A stretch of 64,000 nt of DNA from Aquibium pacificus (GCF_040839445.1 NZ_JBDPGJ010000003.1:558001-622000); one strand, 5' to 3'. Counted from the stretch's first letter, positions 27,211 through 36,325 are shown. Numbers and translations are program-made. Notes: generated from the sequence alone by a model not told the origin.

Positions 27211-28647
27211 TTACCCGCCGTTCGCCCGGCCCCAGGCGGACCGCGGCATTTCTTCCGCGCGTTCGAAATCGGGATCGATGCCCGTTCCGAAACCGGCAAC
27301 GTCGAGCGAGCCGATGGAGAACGCCCCGTCGCTCACACGAGCCCGAATGCACCCGTCCTGCCGGTGGTAGAGATCGGGATGGGCATCGAGGAACCGTTCG
27401 GCCTCCGCGTCACGCCCTTCGCCGAAGCCGTCGATGAAATGGTGCGCGTTGCGCTCCACATGCGTGAGGCCGAGAAGGTTGACCAGCGCCAGGTCCTGCT
27501 GGAGCGCGACGCCCGGCTCGCAGGTCAGGTCCTCCGCCGACATGAAGAAGTGGCGTTCGCCCCTGGCGTTCCACATGCGGCATCGGGCATGGTTGAGGAC
27601 CGATTTCCAGATGCCCTTGCAGGCCTTCGACGAGACGCCGGAATAGCCGAGCCGGCGGGCCTCGACGAAGGCAGAAAGCTCTCCGTCGGACTCGTCGATG
27701 ATGACGGGGATGCGCCGCGCCAGCGGCTCCACCGATGTCGACAAGGCCCGGGCGCGCGCAATCGGCTGCTCGACATAAAGGGTCGATGAGACCAGCCGCG
27801 AAAGTGCGGGTGTTTCGGCGACCCGTGCCCAGAATGCTGCGATCGCTTCGGCATCCGCATACTGCTCGTTGCCGTCGAGCGTCACGGCGTAAGGCTCCGC
27901 AATCCCGTCGAGCACGCTCGCGATACGCGTCAGTCGGTCGATGTCGGCGTCCGCGTCGCCGCCGATCTTCAGCTTGAAATGCCGGTTCCCATAGAAGCCG
28001 ACAACTTCCTCCAGGGTCTCGGGCAGGCCGTCATTGACCCGCGCCTCCCGGGCAAGATCGCTCGCCAGGATCGGATCGACAAGCCCGACCGTGTGGCGAA
28101 CGGCAATGCTTGCAGCCGGGACGACGCTGGCGAATAGCCCGGAGAGGTCGCCTTCGCCGAGCTCCGGCGCCACGTCGGCGGCGCGAAGGCCGACGGCGTT
28201 TGATCGCAGCGCCTTGTAGAACGGGATCCCGAGCGCCCTGCAGAACCCATCGAGCAGCGCTCGGTCGACGAGGGACTGTCCGTAGCTCGCGATCAGCGGA
28301 TTGAGGTTTTCCGCCGCGCAGGCCGCGATCTGCGGCCCGTATCCGGAGGCGAAGTGGCCGAACGGCGTGTCGGCCCCGGCCGAAAGCCGGGCGTCCGAGG
28401 CAAGCTCCAGCGCGCGGCGAAGCTGGTGGTGGTTGTCCTCGTCGGTCAGCGCAAGGTTCTTGTCGAACCATTTGGCGCCGAGCGCCTCCGCCGACCAGCC
28501 GACGGCCTCGCGGCCGTCTTCCAGCGCCACCCGCGCCCGCACGATCGCCTGGCGGCCGTGCGTGGCCGTGGTCACGCCGAAGCGGAACGGCATTCTGAGA
28601 CGGTAGGGCCGCTCACGACGTTCGATTTCGAGAAGGCGAACTTTCAT
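27211..28647 (-). CDS. Enolase-superfamily (mandelate racemase/muconate cycloisomerase-like) enzyme, long form
   Basis: A 478-residue protein, about 100 residues longer than typical superfamily members because of an extra N-terminal stretch and a C-terminal extension. Catalytic barrel residues: KxK in HFKLKIGG (Lys225, Lys227), metal ligands Asp258 (TLDGNEQY), Glu293 (YVEQP) and Asp318/Glu319 (VIIDESDG), and a lysine at the end of beta-6 (SSKACKG, Lys341). The chemistry is abstraction of a proton alpha to a carboxylate (epimerisation, dehydration or cycloisomerisation). It lies 4 nt after the ABC ATPase gene. I do not know the subfamily. Confidence 0.88.
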   Translation of the reverse strand: MKVRLLEIERRERPYRLRMPFRFGVTTATHGRQAIVRARVALEDGREAVGWSAEALGAKWFDKNLALTDEDNHHQLRRALELASDARLSAGADTPFGHFASGYGPQIAACAAENLNPLIASYGQSLVDRALLDGFCRALGIPFYKALRSNAVGLRAADVAPELGEGDLSGLFASVVPAASIAVRHTVGLVDPILASDLAREARVNDGLPETLEEVVGFYGNRHFKLKIGGDADADIDRLTRIASVLDGIAEPYAVTLDGNEQYADAEAIAAFWARVAETPALSRLVSSTLYVEQPIARARALSTSVEPLARRIPVIIDESDGELSAFVEARRLGYSGVSSKACKGIWKSVLNHARCRMWNARGERHFFMSAEDLTCEPGVALQQDLALVNLLGLTHVERNAHHFIDGFGEGRDAEAERFLDAHPDLYHRQDGCIRARVSDGAFSIGSLDVAGFGTGIDPDFERAEEMPRSAWGRANGG

Positions 28648-28651
28648 CGTC

Positions 28652-29464
28652 TCAGGACAATGCCTGGAGGGGACGGCCCGGCGCGCCCGTGCGCCGTCCC
28701 GTCAGCGTGTCGTATATCTTGAGCGACAAGGCACCGAATTCGGCGGTGGCGCGTGATTCCACTGTGCGCGGTCGCGGTAGGTCCACCGTCACCACGTCCG
28801 CGATACGGCCGGGACGCGGAGACATCACGACGACGCGATCGGAAAGGAACACCGCCTCGGGTATGGAATGCGTGACGAAGAGGACGGTCTTGCGGCCTCC
28901 CTTGCCCGCCTCGCCCCAGACCCGCAGGAGTTCGAGGTTCATGTCGTCGCGTGTCATCGCGTCGAGCGCTCCGAACGGCTCGTCCATGAGCAGGAGGGGC
29001 GGATCGAGCAGCAACGCCCGGCAGAGCGCGACGCGCTGCTGCATGCCGCCGGACAATTCGCCCGGCCGCTTGGTCGCGAAGCCCTCGAGCCCGACGAGCG
29101 TCAGAAGTTCGCGCGCCCTTTCGCGGTAGCGTCGCGGATTCAGTCCGGCGAGTTCCGCCGGCAGAAGCACGTTTTCCAGTACGGTCCGCCACTTGAGCAG
29201 GACTGCCGCCTGGAACACCATGCCGACCTTCGAGATCGGCCGCGTCACCGGCTGCCCGTCGACGACGATTGAGCCGGAGGTGGCGGGCCGCAGGCCCGCC
29301 AGGACTCGCAGCATCGTCGACTTCCCGCAGCCGCTGGGGCCGACGAGGGAGACGAACTCCCCGTCGGCCACGGACAGGGTGATGTCGCGCAGTGCCTCGA
29401 CCGAGCCGCTTCCGGTCTCGTAGACCATGCCGACGCGCTCGAGATTGATCATCGACTTGGCCAC
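28652..29464 (-). CDS. ABC transporter ATP-binding protein (nitrate/sulfonate/NMT1-type importer)
   Basis: A 270-residue ATPase: Walker A GPSGCGKST, Q-loop VFQAAVLLKWRT, signature LSGGMQQR, Walker B LLLMDEPFGALD, H-loop THS. It belongs to the SsuB/TauB/ThiZ group, matching the NMT1-type binding protein next to it. Start uncertain: I use the GTG at 29464, which has GACGAGGCG upstream; an ATG at 29452 and one at 29488 are also in frame. It energises uptake together with the permease at 30511-31284. Confidence 0.9.
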   Translation of the reverse strand: MAKSMINLERVGMVYETGSGSVEALRDITLSVADGEFVSLVGPSGCGKSTMLRVLAGLRPATSGSIVVDGQPVTRPISKVGMVFQAAVLLKWRTVLENVLLPAELAGLNPRRYRERARELLTLVGLEGFATKRPGELSGGMQQRVALCRALLLDPPLLLMDEPFGALDAMTRDDMNLELLRVWGEAGKGGRKTVLFVTHSIPEAVFLSDRVVVMSPRPGRIADVVTVDLPRPRTVESRATAEFGALSLKIYDTLTGRRTGAPGRPLQALS

Positions 29465-29492
29465 GCGAACGCCTCGTCCACCATACATCCGG

Positions 29493-30476
29493 TCAAGGCA
29501 TCTCGACCTTGGGCAGGAACTCGGTTGTATAGGTGTCGGCGCAGGCGACCTCGCTCGGAAGGCCCATATAGGTGTTCACGAGGTCCACGGAAGCGCACAT
29601 CTTGGCCTCCTCGATCCAGCCGATGCCGTTCTCCTTGTACCGGTCGGTCTTCAGCAGTTCGAGGCCCATCTTCATGTTGGCAGCGATCAGGGTCTCGTCG
29701 ATTTCCGGCACGCGCTTCTTGAAGATCGCCATCGCCTCGTCCGGATTGGCGAGCACGTCTCGCCAGCCCATGTAGGCGGCTTCGAGGAAGGCCTTCAGCA
29801 CTTCCGGCCGCTCGGACATCGTCGCCTCGCTGGCCATGATCGACATGGAATACATGTCGAAGCCGTGGTCGGCCCAGGGCATCATGACGACGTTGCCCTC
29901 GCCCATCGGCTTCTCGTAAAGCGGCAGGCCGGTCGTATAGTCGGCAACCGTGTCGACGCGCTTTTCGGCCAGCGCCGCGATCTTGGCGGCCGGCTCGATG
30001 TTCACCCAGGTCACCTTGCTGTCGTCGATGCCGTTCGCCTTGGCGAAGGCCGGCCACATCTGGCGCTGGCCGTCGCCGGGAGGCGCGCCAATGGTCTTGC
30101 CCTCGAGCTGCTTGGGCTCGGTGACCGGATTCTCCTTCGATGAGAAGATGTTGAGCGGTGTCTTGTCGAACACCATGCCCACCACCTTGACCGTCGTGCC
30201 CCTCGCCCGCGAGGCGATCACCACCGCGCTGTCGGCCAGGCCCGCATCGGCCGCTCCGGTATCGACCTTGGCGATCGAATCGGCGGACCCCTTCGAGTTT
30301 TCCAGCGTGACATCGAGGCCCTTGTCGGTGAAGTAGCCCTTCTCCAGCGCCACCCAGTAGGCCGCGTGGTCGCCGACCGGGAACCAGTTGAGCGCGAAGT
30401 TGAACTTCTCCTGCGCCAGGGCCGGGGAAGCCATCAGCCCGGCCAGGGCCGCAGTCGCAATCAGTCTCTTCAGCAT
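29493..30476 (-). CDS. ABC transporter substrate-binding protein, NMT1/THI5-like
   Basis: A 327-residue periplasmic binding protein with a signal peptide (MLKRLIATAALAGLMASPALA). The mature N-terminus FNFALNWFPVGDHAAYWVAL and EKGYFTDKGLDVTLE are typical of the NMT1 group, whose members bind N-formyl-aminopyrimidine, HMP, riboflavin, taurine, nitrate or aromatic acids; LNWFPVGDH echoes the pyrimidine-binding LDWxPNxxH motif. The ligand should be small and probably heterocyclic or acidic. GGGAGAC precedes the ATG. It lies within the cluster between permease and ATPase. Confidence 0.9.
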   Translation of the reverse strand: MLKRLIATAALAGLMASPALAQEKFNFALNWFPVGDHAAYWVALEKGYFTDKGLDVTLENSKGSADSIAKVDTGAADAGLADSAVVIASRARGTTVKVVGMVFDKTPLNIFSSKENPVTEPKQLEGKTIGAPPGDGQRQMWPAFAKANGIDDSKVTWVNIEPAAKIAALAEKRVDTVADYTTGLPLYEKPMGEGNVVMMPWADHGFDMYSMSIMASEATMSERPEVLKAFLEAAYMGWRDVLANPDEAMAIFKKRVPEIDETLIAANMKMGLELLKTDRYKENGIGWIEEAKMCASVDLVNTYMGLPSEVACADTYTTEFLPKVEMP

Positions 30477-30510
30477 GTCCAGTCTCCCATTGTTGCCCGT
30501 TTTCGGGCGG

Positions 30511-31284
30511 TTAATTCGCTTCTTGTCCCTCGGCCCAAGGGGCCACCACACGCGACAGGCCCGCGACCGCGCCGAACAGCGCCAGCCCGATGATCGAAAT
30601 CCAGACGAGCGCCCCGAAGGCCAGCGGCGTGTTCATGCTGCTCTGGGAGGTGATGATCACGTAGCCGAGCCCGCGCTGCGAGGCCACGAACTCGCCGACG
30701 ATGGCGCCGACCACGGCGGCCGTCGCGGTCACCTTCAGAGCCGAAAGGATGTAGGGATAGGCATTGGGTATGCGGATCTTGGCGAAGACCTTCCATTTGG
30801 GCGCATTGAACACCCGTCCCAGGTCGAGCATGTCGCTGTCGATCTGCGACAGGCCCACCGCCGTGTTGATGACGACCGGGAAGAAGCCGATCAGCGCGCC
30901 GATCAGCATGTTGGGAAGAATGCCGTAGCCGAGCCACAGCAGGAAAAGCGGCGCCACCGCCACCTTGGGCAAGGTGTTGACGAAGACCAGGAAAGGCATC
31001 AACGCCCGGCTCATCACATCGGACCAGGCGATCACGATGCCGAGCGCGATCCCGCCGACCGCCGCGATCACGAAGGCGCCGAAGATCGCCGCCGCGGTCA
31101 CCGCGATGTGCCCGGCCCAGTCGATCTGGCCCGACGTCATCGCCGCCAGCACGGAGGCGGGGCTCGGCAGCAGGTACTGGCGTATCCCGAACACGGTCAC
31201 CGCCATCTGCCACAGGACGAGCAGCGCCCCGAAGAGCACCAGCGCCGGCAGGTAGTCCATGAACTTGCGGATCACGAAGTTCAC
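30511..31284 (-). CDS. ABC transporter permease (nitrate/sulfonate-type)
   Basis: A 257-residue inner-membrane protein with about six helices and the BPD_transp_1 EAA-type loop (GRVFNAPKWKVFAKIRIPNA). LFGALLVLWQMAVTVFGI and YLLPSPASVLAAM are the usual N-terminal features of the SsuC/TauC/ThiX group. The start is a GTG with GGAGG 8 nt upstream; it overlaps the preceding enolase-family gene by GTGA, so translation is coupled. It forms the importer with the flanking binding protein and ATPase. Confidence 0.9.
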   Translation of the reverse strand: MNFVIRKFMDYLPALVLFGALLVLWQMAVTVFGIRQYLLPSPASVLAAMTSGQIDWAGHIAVTAAAIFGAFVIAAVGGIALGIVIAWSDVMSRALMPFLVFVNTLPKVAVAPLFLLWLGYGILPNMLIGALIGFFPVVINTAVGLSQIDSDMLDLGRVFNAPKWKVFAKIRIPNAYPYILSALKVTATAAVVGAIVGEFVASQRGLGYVIITSQSSMNTPLAFGALVWISIIGLALFGAVAGLSRVVAPWAEGQEAN

Positions 31285-32411
31285 AGGCTGACCTCCACGG
31301 CATGGCTGCGCACCCAGCCCTCGTCGACCTCGACCCCCAGGCCCGGACCGTCCGGAAGACGGACCGTTCCGCCGCCGCGCCACACGCGCTCGGCCAGGAA
31401 CGGCGTCTCGATGTATTGCGGCCCGTTGAGCTGCAGGGGCGAGATGTCGAAGGCGGCGGCAAGATGGAGCCCCGCGGCAAGGCCGAGATCGGTTTCCGTG
31501 AGGCCCGACAGCGACAGGCCGAGCCCGGCGGCCTGCGCGGTCTCGCAGAGCTGCCGCGAGCGGTAGAGGCCGGAATTGCGCTGGACCTTGGCAACGGCGA
31601 CGTGGATCGCGTCGGCCCGCACGTATTCGATGAGATCGGCCGTGGACCGCAAGCTCTCGTCGATGCCGATTTCGACATTGCTCGCGGCGCAAAGGGCGCG
31701 GTAGCCTGAGAGATTGAACCCGTCCAGCGGCTGTTCGAACAGCGTCACGCCATGGTCGGCGAAGCGCGCCGCCTGTCGCCGGGCCGCCGCCAGCGAATAG
31801 CCGCGATTGGCGTCGACCTGGATGACGCGGTCGCTCGCGACCGCACGAGTGGCCCGCACGAGTTCGAGGTCGCCCGCCTCGCCGTGCATGCCCACCTTGA
31901 CGTCGAACACCTCGTAGCCCGCTCCGAGCCCCTCCTCGGCGAGCCTTTGCGCGCCGACCGGCTCGGACACCGAGATCATCCACGACAACTGGAACTCGTC
32001 GCGCCGGCGCCCGCCGAGGAGTTGGTGGACGGGCACGCCAAGCGCCTTGCCCAGCGCGTCGTGCGCCGCGACGTCGATCGCCGACTTCGCCAGCGGCGAG
32101 CCCGGTGTCACGCCCGGACTGATCGCCCGGTCCATGGCGCGATGCAGGGCGTCGAAATTCCAGATCTCGATGCCCTTCACCGCCGGCGCGAGGTACTTTC
32201 GCAAGGTCGAGACGATGGTTTCCGTCGTCTCGTAGGTCCAGCGCGGCGTCGGCGTCGCCTCGCCCCAGCCGACCGCGCCGCCTTCCGTCTTGAGCCGCAC
32301 CAGCACCCGCACCGATGGCTCGCCCGGGCGCCCCGCAACGCCGCCGGCGATCAGGAACGCGCTCCTGAACGGAAATTCCAGCGGGAAGACTTCGACGCGG
32401 GCGATCTTCAT
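31281..32411 (-). CDS. Enolase-superfamily enzyme with a modified KxK motif
   Basis: A 376-residue protein of normal superfamily length. Metal ligands Asp200 (VDANRGY), Glu226 (FEQPL) and Asp251 (GIDESL) are present, and Lys275 (VAVAKVQRNSG) is in place at beta-6. The usual KxK at beta-2 reads FDVKVG, with Asp170 and Lys172, so the first lysine is missing and only the second base remains. The N-terminal capping domain includes VGWGEATPTPRWTYET. A cycloisomerase, dehydratase or epimerase step on an acid is inferred. One-base overlap with the upstream lyase gene. Confidence 0.88.
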   Translation of the reverse strand: MKIARVEVFPLEFPFRSAFLIAGGVAGRPGEPSVRVLVRLKTEGGAVGWGEATPTPRWTYETTETIVSTLRKYLAPAVKGIEIWNFDALHRAMDRAISPGVTPGSPLAKSAIDVAAHDALGKALGVPVHQLLGGRRRDEFQLSWMISVSEPVGAQRLAEEGLGAGYEVFDVKVGMHGEAGDLELVRATRAVASDRVIQVDANRGYSLAAARRQAARFADHGVTLFEQPLDGFNLSGYRALCAASNVEIGIDESLRSTADLIEYVRADAIHVAVAKVQRNSGLYRSRQLCETAQAAGLGLSLSGLTETDLGLAAGLHLAAAFDISPLQLNGPQYIETPFLAERVWRGGGTVRLPDGPGLGVEVDEGWVRSHAVEVSL

Positions 32412-33457
32412 CAGGCCAACCACCGCTCCAGATTGGCAGCCACGAAGGCGTCGTCGGAAAGATCGCCGTGCTGGCGCAGCACCCGGTCGATCTCGGCCGA
32501 TTGGCCGGCGCTAAGCCCCTCGTGCGGGTCGAGGCACCACGTCCCTTCGAGCAGGCCCTGCCGGCGCAGCACTTCGTGGCATCCCGCGATGCAGCCGTGA
32601 AAATCGTTGGCGACGTCGAAGAAGGCGCTGTTGCAGTCGGTGACGCGGGCATCGAGCGCGAGCAGTTCCGCCGTTACGGCATTCTCGCCCGCCTCGGCGC
32701 GGCATCGATCGAAGATGCTGACCGCCGCCTTCGTCCATACCGACCAGTGCCCGAGCAGCCCGCCGACGAACCGCAGGGTCACCGGCCTGCCCTCTACCAT
32801 CACCTGGAACGGCGTGACGAGATCGAGCACGATGTGGTCGTCATTGCCGGTGTAGAGCGCGATCCGGTCCTGCGCCCCGGCTTCCGCCACGCCGCGCATT
32901 ACGTCCAGCGTCCGGTAGCGGTTGAACGGCGCGACCTTGATCGCCACCACGTTGGGGATCGAGGCGAAGCGCGTCCAGAACGCCGCGTCGAGATGGATGC
33001 CGCCGACCGCCGGTTGCAGGTAGAAACCGACAAGCGGCATCCGTTCGGCCACCGCCTCGCAATGTTCGATGATGGCGTCGTGGTTGCTGCCCTTCATGGC
33101 GGCGAGGCTCAGGAGCCCCGCATGATAGCCGAGCGACGACGCGGTCTCGGCCTCCTTCGCGGCCTGTGCGGTGGCGCCCGCCAGACCAGCGACCATCACC
33201 GGGTCGCGATCGGTCCATGCCGCCGCCGTCTCGGCGGCCAGTCCGAGTACGTCCTCGTAGAGGCCTGCCTCGCGGATCGCGAACTGCGTCGTATGAACGC
33301 CCACCGCGAGCCCGCCCGCCCCGGCATCGAGATAGTACCGCGTGAGCGCCCTTTGGCGGCGCCGGTCGAACGTGCGCGACGCGTCGAGCGCCAGCGGATG
33401 CGCCGGGATGACCGTCCCAGCCTTCAACGAAGCCATTGCATCCGTGTGCGCCATCAT
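32411..33457 (-). CDS. Dihydrodipicolinate synthase/N-acetylneuraminate lyase-family aldolase or dehydratase
   Basis: A 348-residue class I aldolase-fold protein, longer than DapA (about 292). Schiff-base Lys174 lies in VVAIKVAPF, the partner Tyr146 in GFYLQPAVGG (YLQP for the canonical YNxP), and AGGLAVGVHTTQF replaces the DapA GTTGE region. So it is not DapA; in catabolic clusters this family supplies keto-acid lyases or dehydratases (KdgD, 4-hydroxy-2-oxoglutarate-type). Two adjacent ATGs (33457, 33454) overlap the upstream GNAT stop. Exact reaction unknown. Confidence 0.87.
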   Translation of the reverse strand: MMAHTDAMASLKAGTVIPAHPLALDASRTFDRRRQRALTRYYLDAGAGGLAVGVHTTQFAIREAGLYEDVLGLAAETAAAWTDRDPVMVAGLAGATAQAAKEAETASSLGYHAGLLSLAAMKGSNHDAIIEHCEAVAERMPLVGFYLQPAVGGIHLDAAFWTRFASIPNVVAIKVAPFNRYRTLDVMRGVAEAGAQDRIALYTGNDDHIVLDLVTPFQVMVEGRPVTLRFVGGLLGHWSVWTKAAVSIFDRCRAEAGENAVTAELLALDARVTDCNSAFFDVANDFHGCIAGCHEVLRRQGLLEGTWCLDPHEGLSAGQSAEIDRVLRQHGDLSDDAFVAANLERWLA

Positions 33458-34281
33458 CCGAACTCCGGTCCGGCCACGGCGAATAGACGCTCGGGCTTTC
33501 CGAAAGGCGCCTCGCGACCCAGCGCCATGCGGGTGAAGCTGCGCTGGATGGTGAAGCCGCGGGCCGCCAGCCAGTCCCCCACGCGGCTCCTGCCGGCCAG
33601 CACGTCGATGAACACCGGTCCGCGCGTCGCGGCAAAAAGATCGTCGAGCAGGGCGATGGCGGAGTTCTCGTCCTTGGCCACCACGGGACCCGCCTGGAGA
33701 GCCCGGCGGCCGGCACGCAGCAGGGCGAAGCGGCTTGAATCACCTCGCGCGGACGTGCCCGGCCGCGAAAGGAAATCCTCCAGGAGTTTGCCGCGCCTTG
33801 CTCCGAATGCTTCGGCATCCAACTCTACGAGGTCCCCGGAGAGCGAACCTGCACTCCCCTGTCCCGACGCAGGCGGTTCCAGCGTTCCTTCCCAGCGGTC
33901 GAACCCGAACTGGGCAATAAAACCCTGGCGGCGGTAGACCTCCGCCCCGGCGGCGGTGGCGTCGAGTACCGGCATCAGTCCGATTTCACGGAGTTCGGCT
34001 ACGCAACGGTCGACCAGGCGGGTGGCGATCCCCCGCCGGCGCCAGTCCGCGGTCACCAGCACCATGCCGACGAAGCCGAACGGACCGTCGTACGGCAAGG
34101 CGGCGGCACTCGCCACCAGCCTGCCGTCCGGCGCCCGCATCCCGACCGCGCGGCCATGCACGATGAAATGGCGCCAGTCGTCCTGGGTCTGGTTCCAGCC
34201 GGCCTCGGTCGACAGCGCCATGCCCGACGCGACGTCGGCACGCGTCAGCCTTTCGATCGCGCCGGCCTCAGAAGCCGCCAT
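33454..34281 (-). CDS. Two-domain GNAT acetyltransferase
   Basis: A 275-residue protein. The N-terminal GNAT domain (residues 1-130) has the acetyl-CoA loop VTADWRRRGIATRLVDRCV and TAAGAEVYRRQGFIAQF. The C-terminal 110 residues (FALLRAGRRALQAGPVVAKD, VFIDVLAGRSRVGDWLAARGF, TRMALGR) look like the second, degenerate GNAT-like domain of the Acetyltransf_18 type. It overlaps the epimerase gene by 14 nt and the lyase gene by 4 nt, so it is firmly part of the cluster. Whether it acetylates the substrate, an amino intermediate or the toxic parent compound cannot be told. Confidence 0.85.
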   Translation of the reverse strand: MAASEAGAIERLTRADVASGMALSTEAGWNQTQDDWRHFIVHGRAVGMRAPDGRLVASAAALPYDGPFGFVGMVLVTADWRRRGIATRLVDRCVAELREIGLMPVLDATAAGAEVYRRQGFIAQFGFDRWEGTLEPPASGQGSAGSLSGDLVELDAEAFGARRGKLLEDFLSRPGTSARGDSSRFALLRAGRRALQAGPVVAKDENSAIALLDDLFAATRGPVFIDVLAGRSRVGDWLAARGFTIQRSFTRMALGREAPFGKPERLFAVAGPEFG

Positions 34282-35371
34282 CGCGGACCTCGTACTTGGT
34301 CGGCTTGCCGAAGCTCGGCATGTCGCGCGCCACCCAGTCGGCCACCCAGTCCAGCATCCGCATCAGCGGTACGCGCGGATAGCCGAAGAGCCGCGTCGCC
34401 TCCGCGCTGTTGGTCAGCCAGGCGGTCGGCGCCTCGTCTCCTACGATCTTGGCGTCGACGCCGAGGCGCGCGCCGAACTCTTCCGCCAGCCACCGGACCG
34501 ACAGCGTTTCGGGGCCGCTGACGTTGAGCGGGCTGGTCGGCGTTGTGCAGTGGAGCAGCGAGCGCAGCGCGCAGGCATTGGCGTCGCCCTGCCAGATCAC
34601 GTTGACGTGTCCCATGAGCGACAGGTCGATGGGAATGCCCGCCTTCACCCGGCTCGCAAGATCGTGGAGCACCCCGTAGCGCAGGTCGATCGCGTAATTC
34701 AGCCGGAACAGCCGACCCGGAGTTCCGTAGAGTTCCGAGAAGTATTCCAGCATGCGCTCGCGTCCGAGACAGCTCTGGGCATATTCGCCGCGCGGACCCG
34801 GCGGCGTTGATTCGAGCGCCCCCTGCCGCATCACGTCGACCAGCGGATAGATGTTGCCAGTGGAGAACGCCACGATGCGCGATTCCCGGAAGACCGACGC
34901 CACGATCGACGGCGAGTGGACATTCATGGCCCAGGTCAGCGCCGGCGCGCCCCGCGCGCCGAACTTCCGGCCGGCCATGAAGACCACGTTCTTCGTTTTG
35001 GGGAGATTTTCCACCTGCGCCGGGTCGAGGAGATCGGCCTTGATCGTCTCGATGCCATGCGAGCGAAGCTGCCCCTCCAGCCCCGCCTCGCTGAAGCGCG
35101 CAACCCCGATGATGCGCTTGTCCGGCGCCGCGCGGCGCGCAAGCCGCGCGAGCGTCGGTCCCATCTTGCCCGAAACCCCGAGGATCAGGATGTCGCCGTC
35201 GAGCCTGGCCATGTCCTCGACCAGCGCGTCGTCCGGGGTGGTGAGGAAATCGTCGAGCGTCTCGATGTCGGGGAAGGATGCGGGCGGGTTCGACAGCGAG
35301 GCGCCACGCGGCGCCTGGGACGCGGCCGGCGTCTCGTCCGGATGAGATCGCTGGGCAGTCGAAACACGCAT
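34268..35371 (-). CDS. NAD-dependent epimerase/dehydratase-like SDR with altered YxxxK
   Basis: A 367-residue extended SDR protein. The Rossmann motif ILGVSGKMGPT (Gly65-Gly71) is preceded by an unusual 55-residue N-terminal extension (IETLDDFLTTPDDALVEDM). The central serine is in AFSTGNIYP. The catalytic Tyr is Tyr197 in GEYAQSCLGRERM, where the usual lysine of YxxxK is Cys201, so normal SDR catalysis would be changed. Later segments (NVIWQGDAN, LNVSGPETLSVRWLAEEFG) are normal for sugar-nucleotide or uronate-type SDRs. It may be a dehydrogenase, epimerase or a repurposed fold. 57 nt separate it from the upstream isomerase. Confidence 0.85.
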   Translation of the reverse strand: MRVSTAQRSHPDETPAASQAPRGASLSNPPASFPDIETLDDFLTTPDDALVEDMARLDGDILILGVSGKMGPTLARLARRAAPDKRIIGVARFSEAGLEGQLRSHGIETIKADLLDPAQVENLPKTKNVVFMAGRKFGARGAPALTWAMNVHSPSIVASVFRESRIVAFSTGNIYPLVDVMRQGALESTPPGPRGEYAQSCLGRERMLEYFSELYGTPGRLFRLNYAIDLRYGVLHDLASRVKAGIPIDLSLMGHVNVIWQGDANACALRSLLHCTTPTSPLNVSGPETLSVRWLAEEFGARLGVDAKIVGDEAPTAWLTNSAEATRLFGYPRVPLMRMLDWVADWVARDMPSFGKPTKYEVRDGGF

Positions 35372-35428
35372 CCTCGTTCCCCTTCAGACGCCTTGCCGAC
35401 CGGAGGCTAGACCGTCCCGCGACAGGTT

Positions 35429-36325
35429 TCAACTAGCTGGTTGATTCTTTTCGCGCGCGCCCTGCGCCGCCGCGATCAGTCCCCGCAGCCGTTCAAGCGC
35501 GCGCCGTGTCGAAGCCACCGAAGGCGACAGATGCGGCTCCACGCCGATCGCGCCGGCATAGCCATCGTCCAGCAGTGCGCCGATCTGCCCTTGCCAATCG
35601 ACCCCGCCCTTCTCGACGATTCGCCAATCGCCGGAAGGCTCCACCTGCACGTCCTTGAAATGGACGTTGCGCACCAGCGGCCGCACCGCGCGCCAGCCGT
35701 CGGGAAACGGCACGTCGCCGTCGATCAGAGCATTCGCCGGATCCCAGTTCACGCCGAGGTTCGCCGGCCTCCCCGCGGCTTCGATCAAAGCCGCGGTGCG
35801 CGCGCCGGTGTTGGCCCAATGACCTTCCTCGGTCTCGATCAGCAGGTCCAGCCCCGCCGCGCCCGCACGTTCGGCCGCGCGCGCGACAGCCTCGGCGACC
35901 GCGCCCGGAATGCCGTCCCCACCCGCACCCTCCCGCCGGAAGCTGAAGGCGATGACACTGGTTGCGCCCACCTCGGCGGCGAATTCGAGCGTCTCCGGCA
36001 GGAGCGCGTCCAGATGGTCGGAGAACATGGCGCGCGCCGCCGACCAGGCCTTGTCGAAGCCCGCGTCCATCCAGTGGAGGTTCGATCTCTGCGGCTCGGC
36101 GGCCGGAAGCCGCCCCTTGAACAGCCCCGGCGAAACCGCGGTGATGGAAACGCCAAAATCCCGCACCGCCCGCACCAGCCGGCGCCGCGCATGCGGCGAG
36201 ATCCGCGGCAGGCGGCCTTCGTGGACGCCACGCAGTTCGAACTCCGAAACACCCCATTCGAGACCGAGTTCGAACGCCGTCTCGGGATCGGCCGAGAGTT
36301 CGTCGGTGACGATGCTAATCCTCAT
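35429..36325 (-). CDS. Sugar phosphate isomerase/epimerase-like TIM barrel (AP endonuclease 2 fold)
   Basis: A 298-residue TIM-barrel protein of the xylose-isomerase-like/EndoIV-fold family. Metal-ligand segments are visible: LLIETEEGHWANTG (Glu), GVNWDPANALI (Asp), NVHFKDVQ (His) and GVEPHLSPS (Glu). It begins MRISIVTDELSADPETAFEL. Members isomerise or epimerise keto-sugars, inosose or hydroxypyruvate. It overlaps the next isomerase by 4 nt (ATGA). Likely handles a polyol or keto-acid form of the cluster substrate; no specific activity can be assigned. Confidence 0.87.
   Translation of the reverse strand: MRISIVTDELSADPETAFELGLEWGVSEFELRGVHEGRLPRISPHARRRLVRAVRDFGVSITAVSPGLFKGRLPAAEPQRSNLHWMDAGFDKAWSAARAMFSDHLDALLPETLEFAAEVGATSVIAFSFRREGAGGDGIPGAVAEAVARAAERAGAAGLDLLIETEEGHWANTGARTAALIEAAGRPANLGVNWDPANALIDGDVPFPDGWRAVRPLVRNVHFKDVQVEPSGDWRIVEKGGVDWQGQIGALLDDGYAGAIGVEPHLSPSVASTRRALERLRGLIAAAQGAREKNQPAS

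Noticed and set aside
32411..33457. Annotation as dihydrodipicolinate synthase (dapA)
   Set aside because: The threonine-rich substrate loop is replaced, the protein is over 50 residues longer, and it is embedded in a catabolic cluster; only the fold and Schiff-base lysine agree.
32468..33937. A 489-codon plus-strand frame over the DapA-family and GNAT genes
   Set aside because: It crosses two coupled genes in antisense and has no family features.
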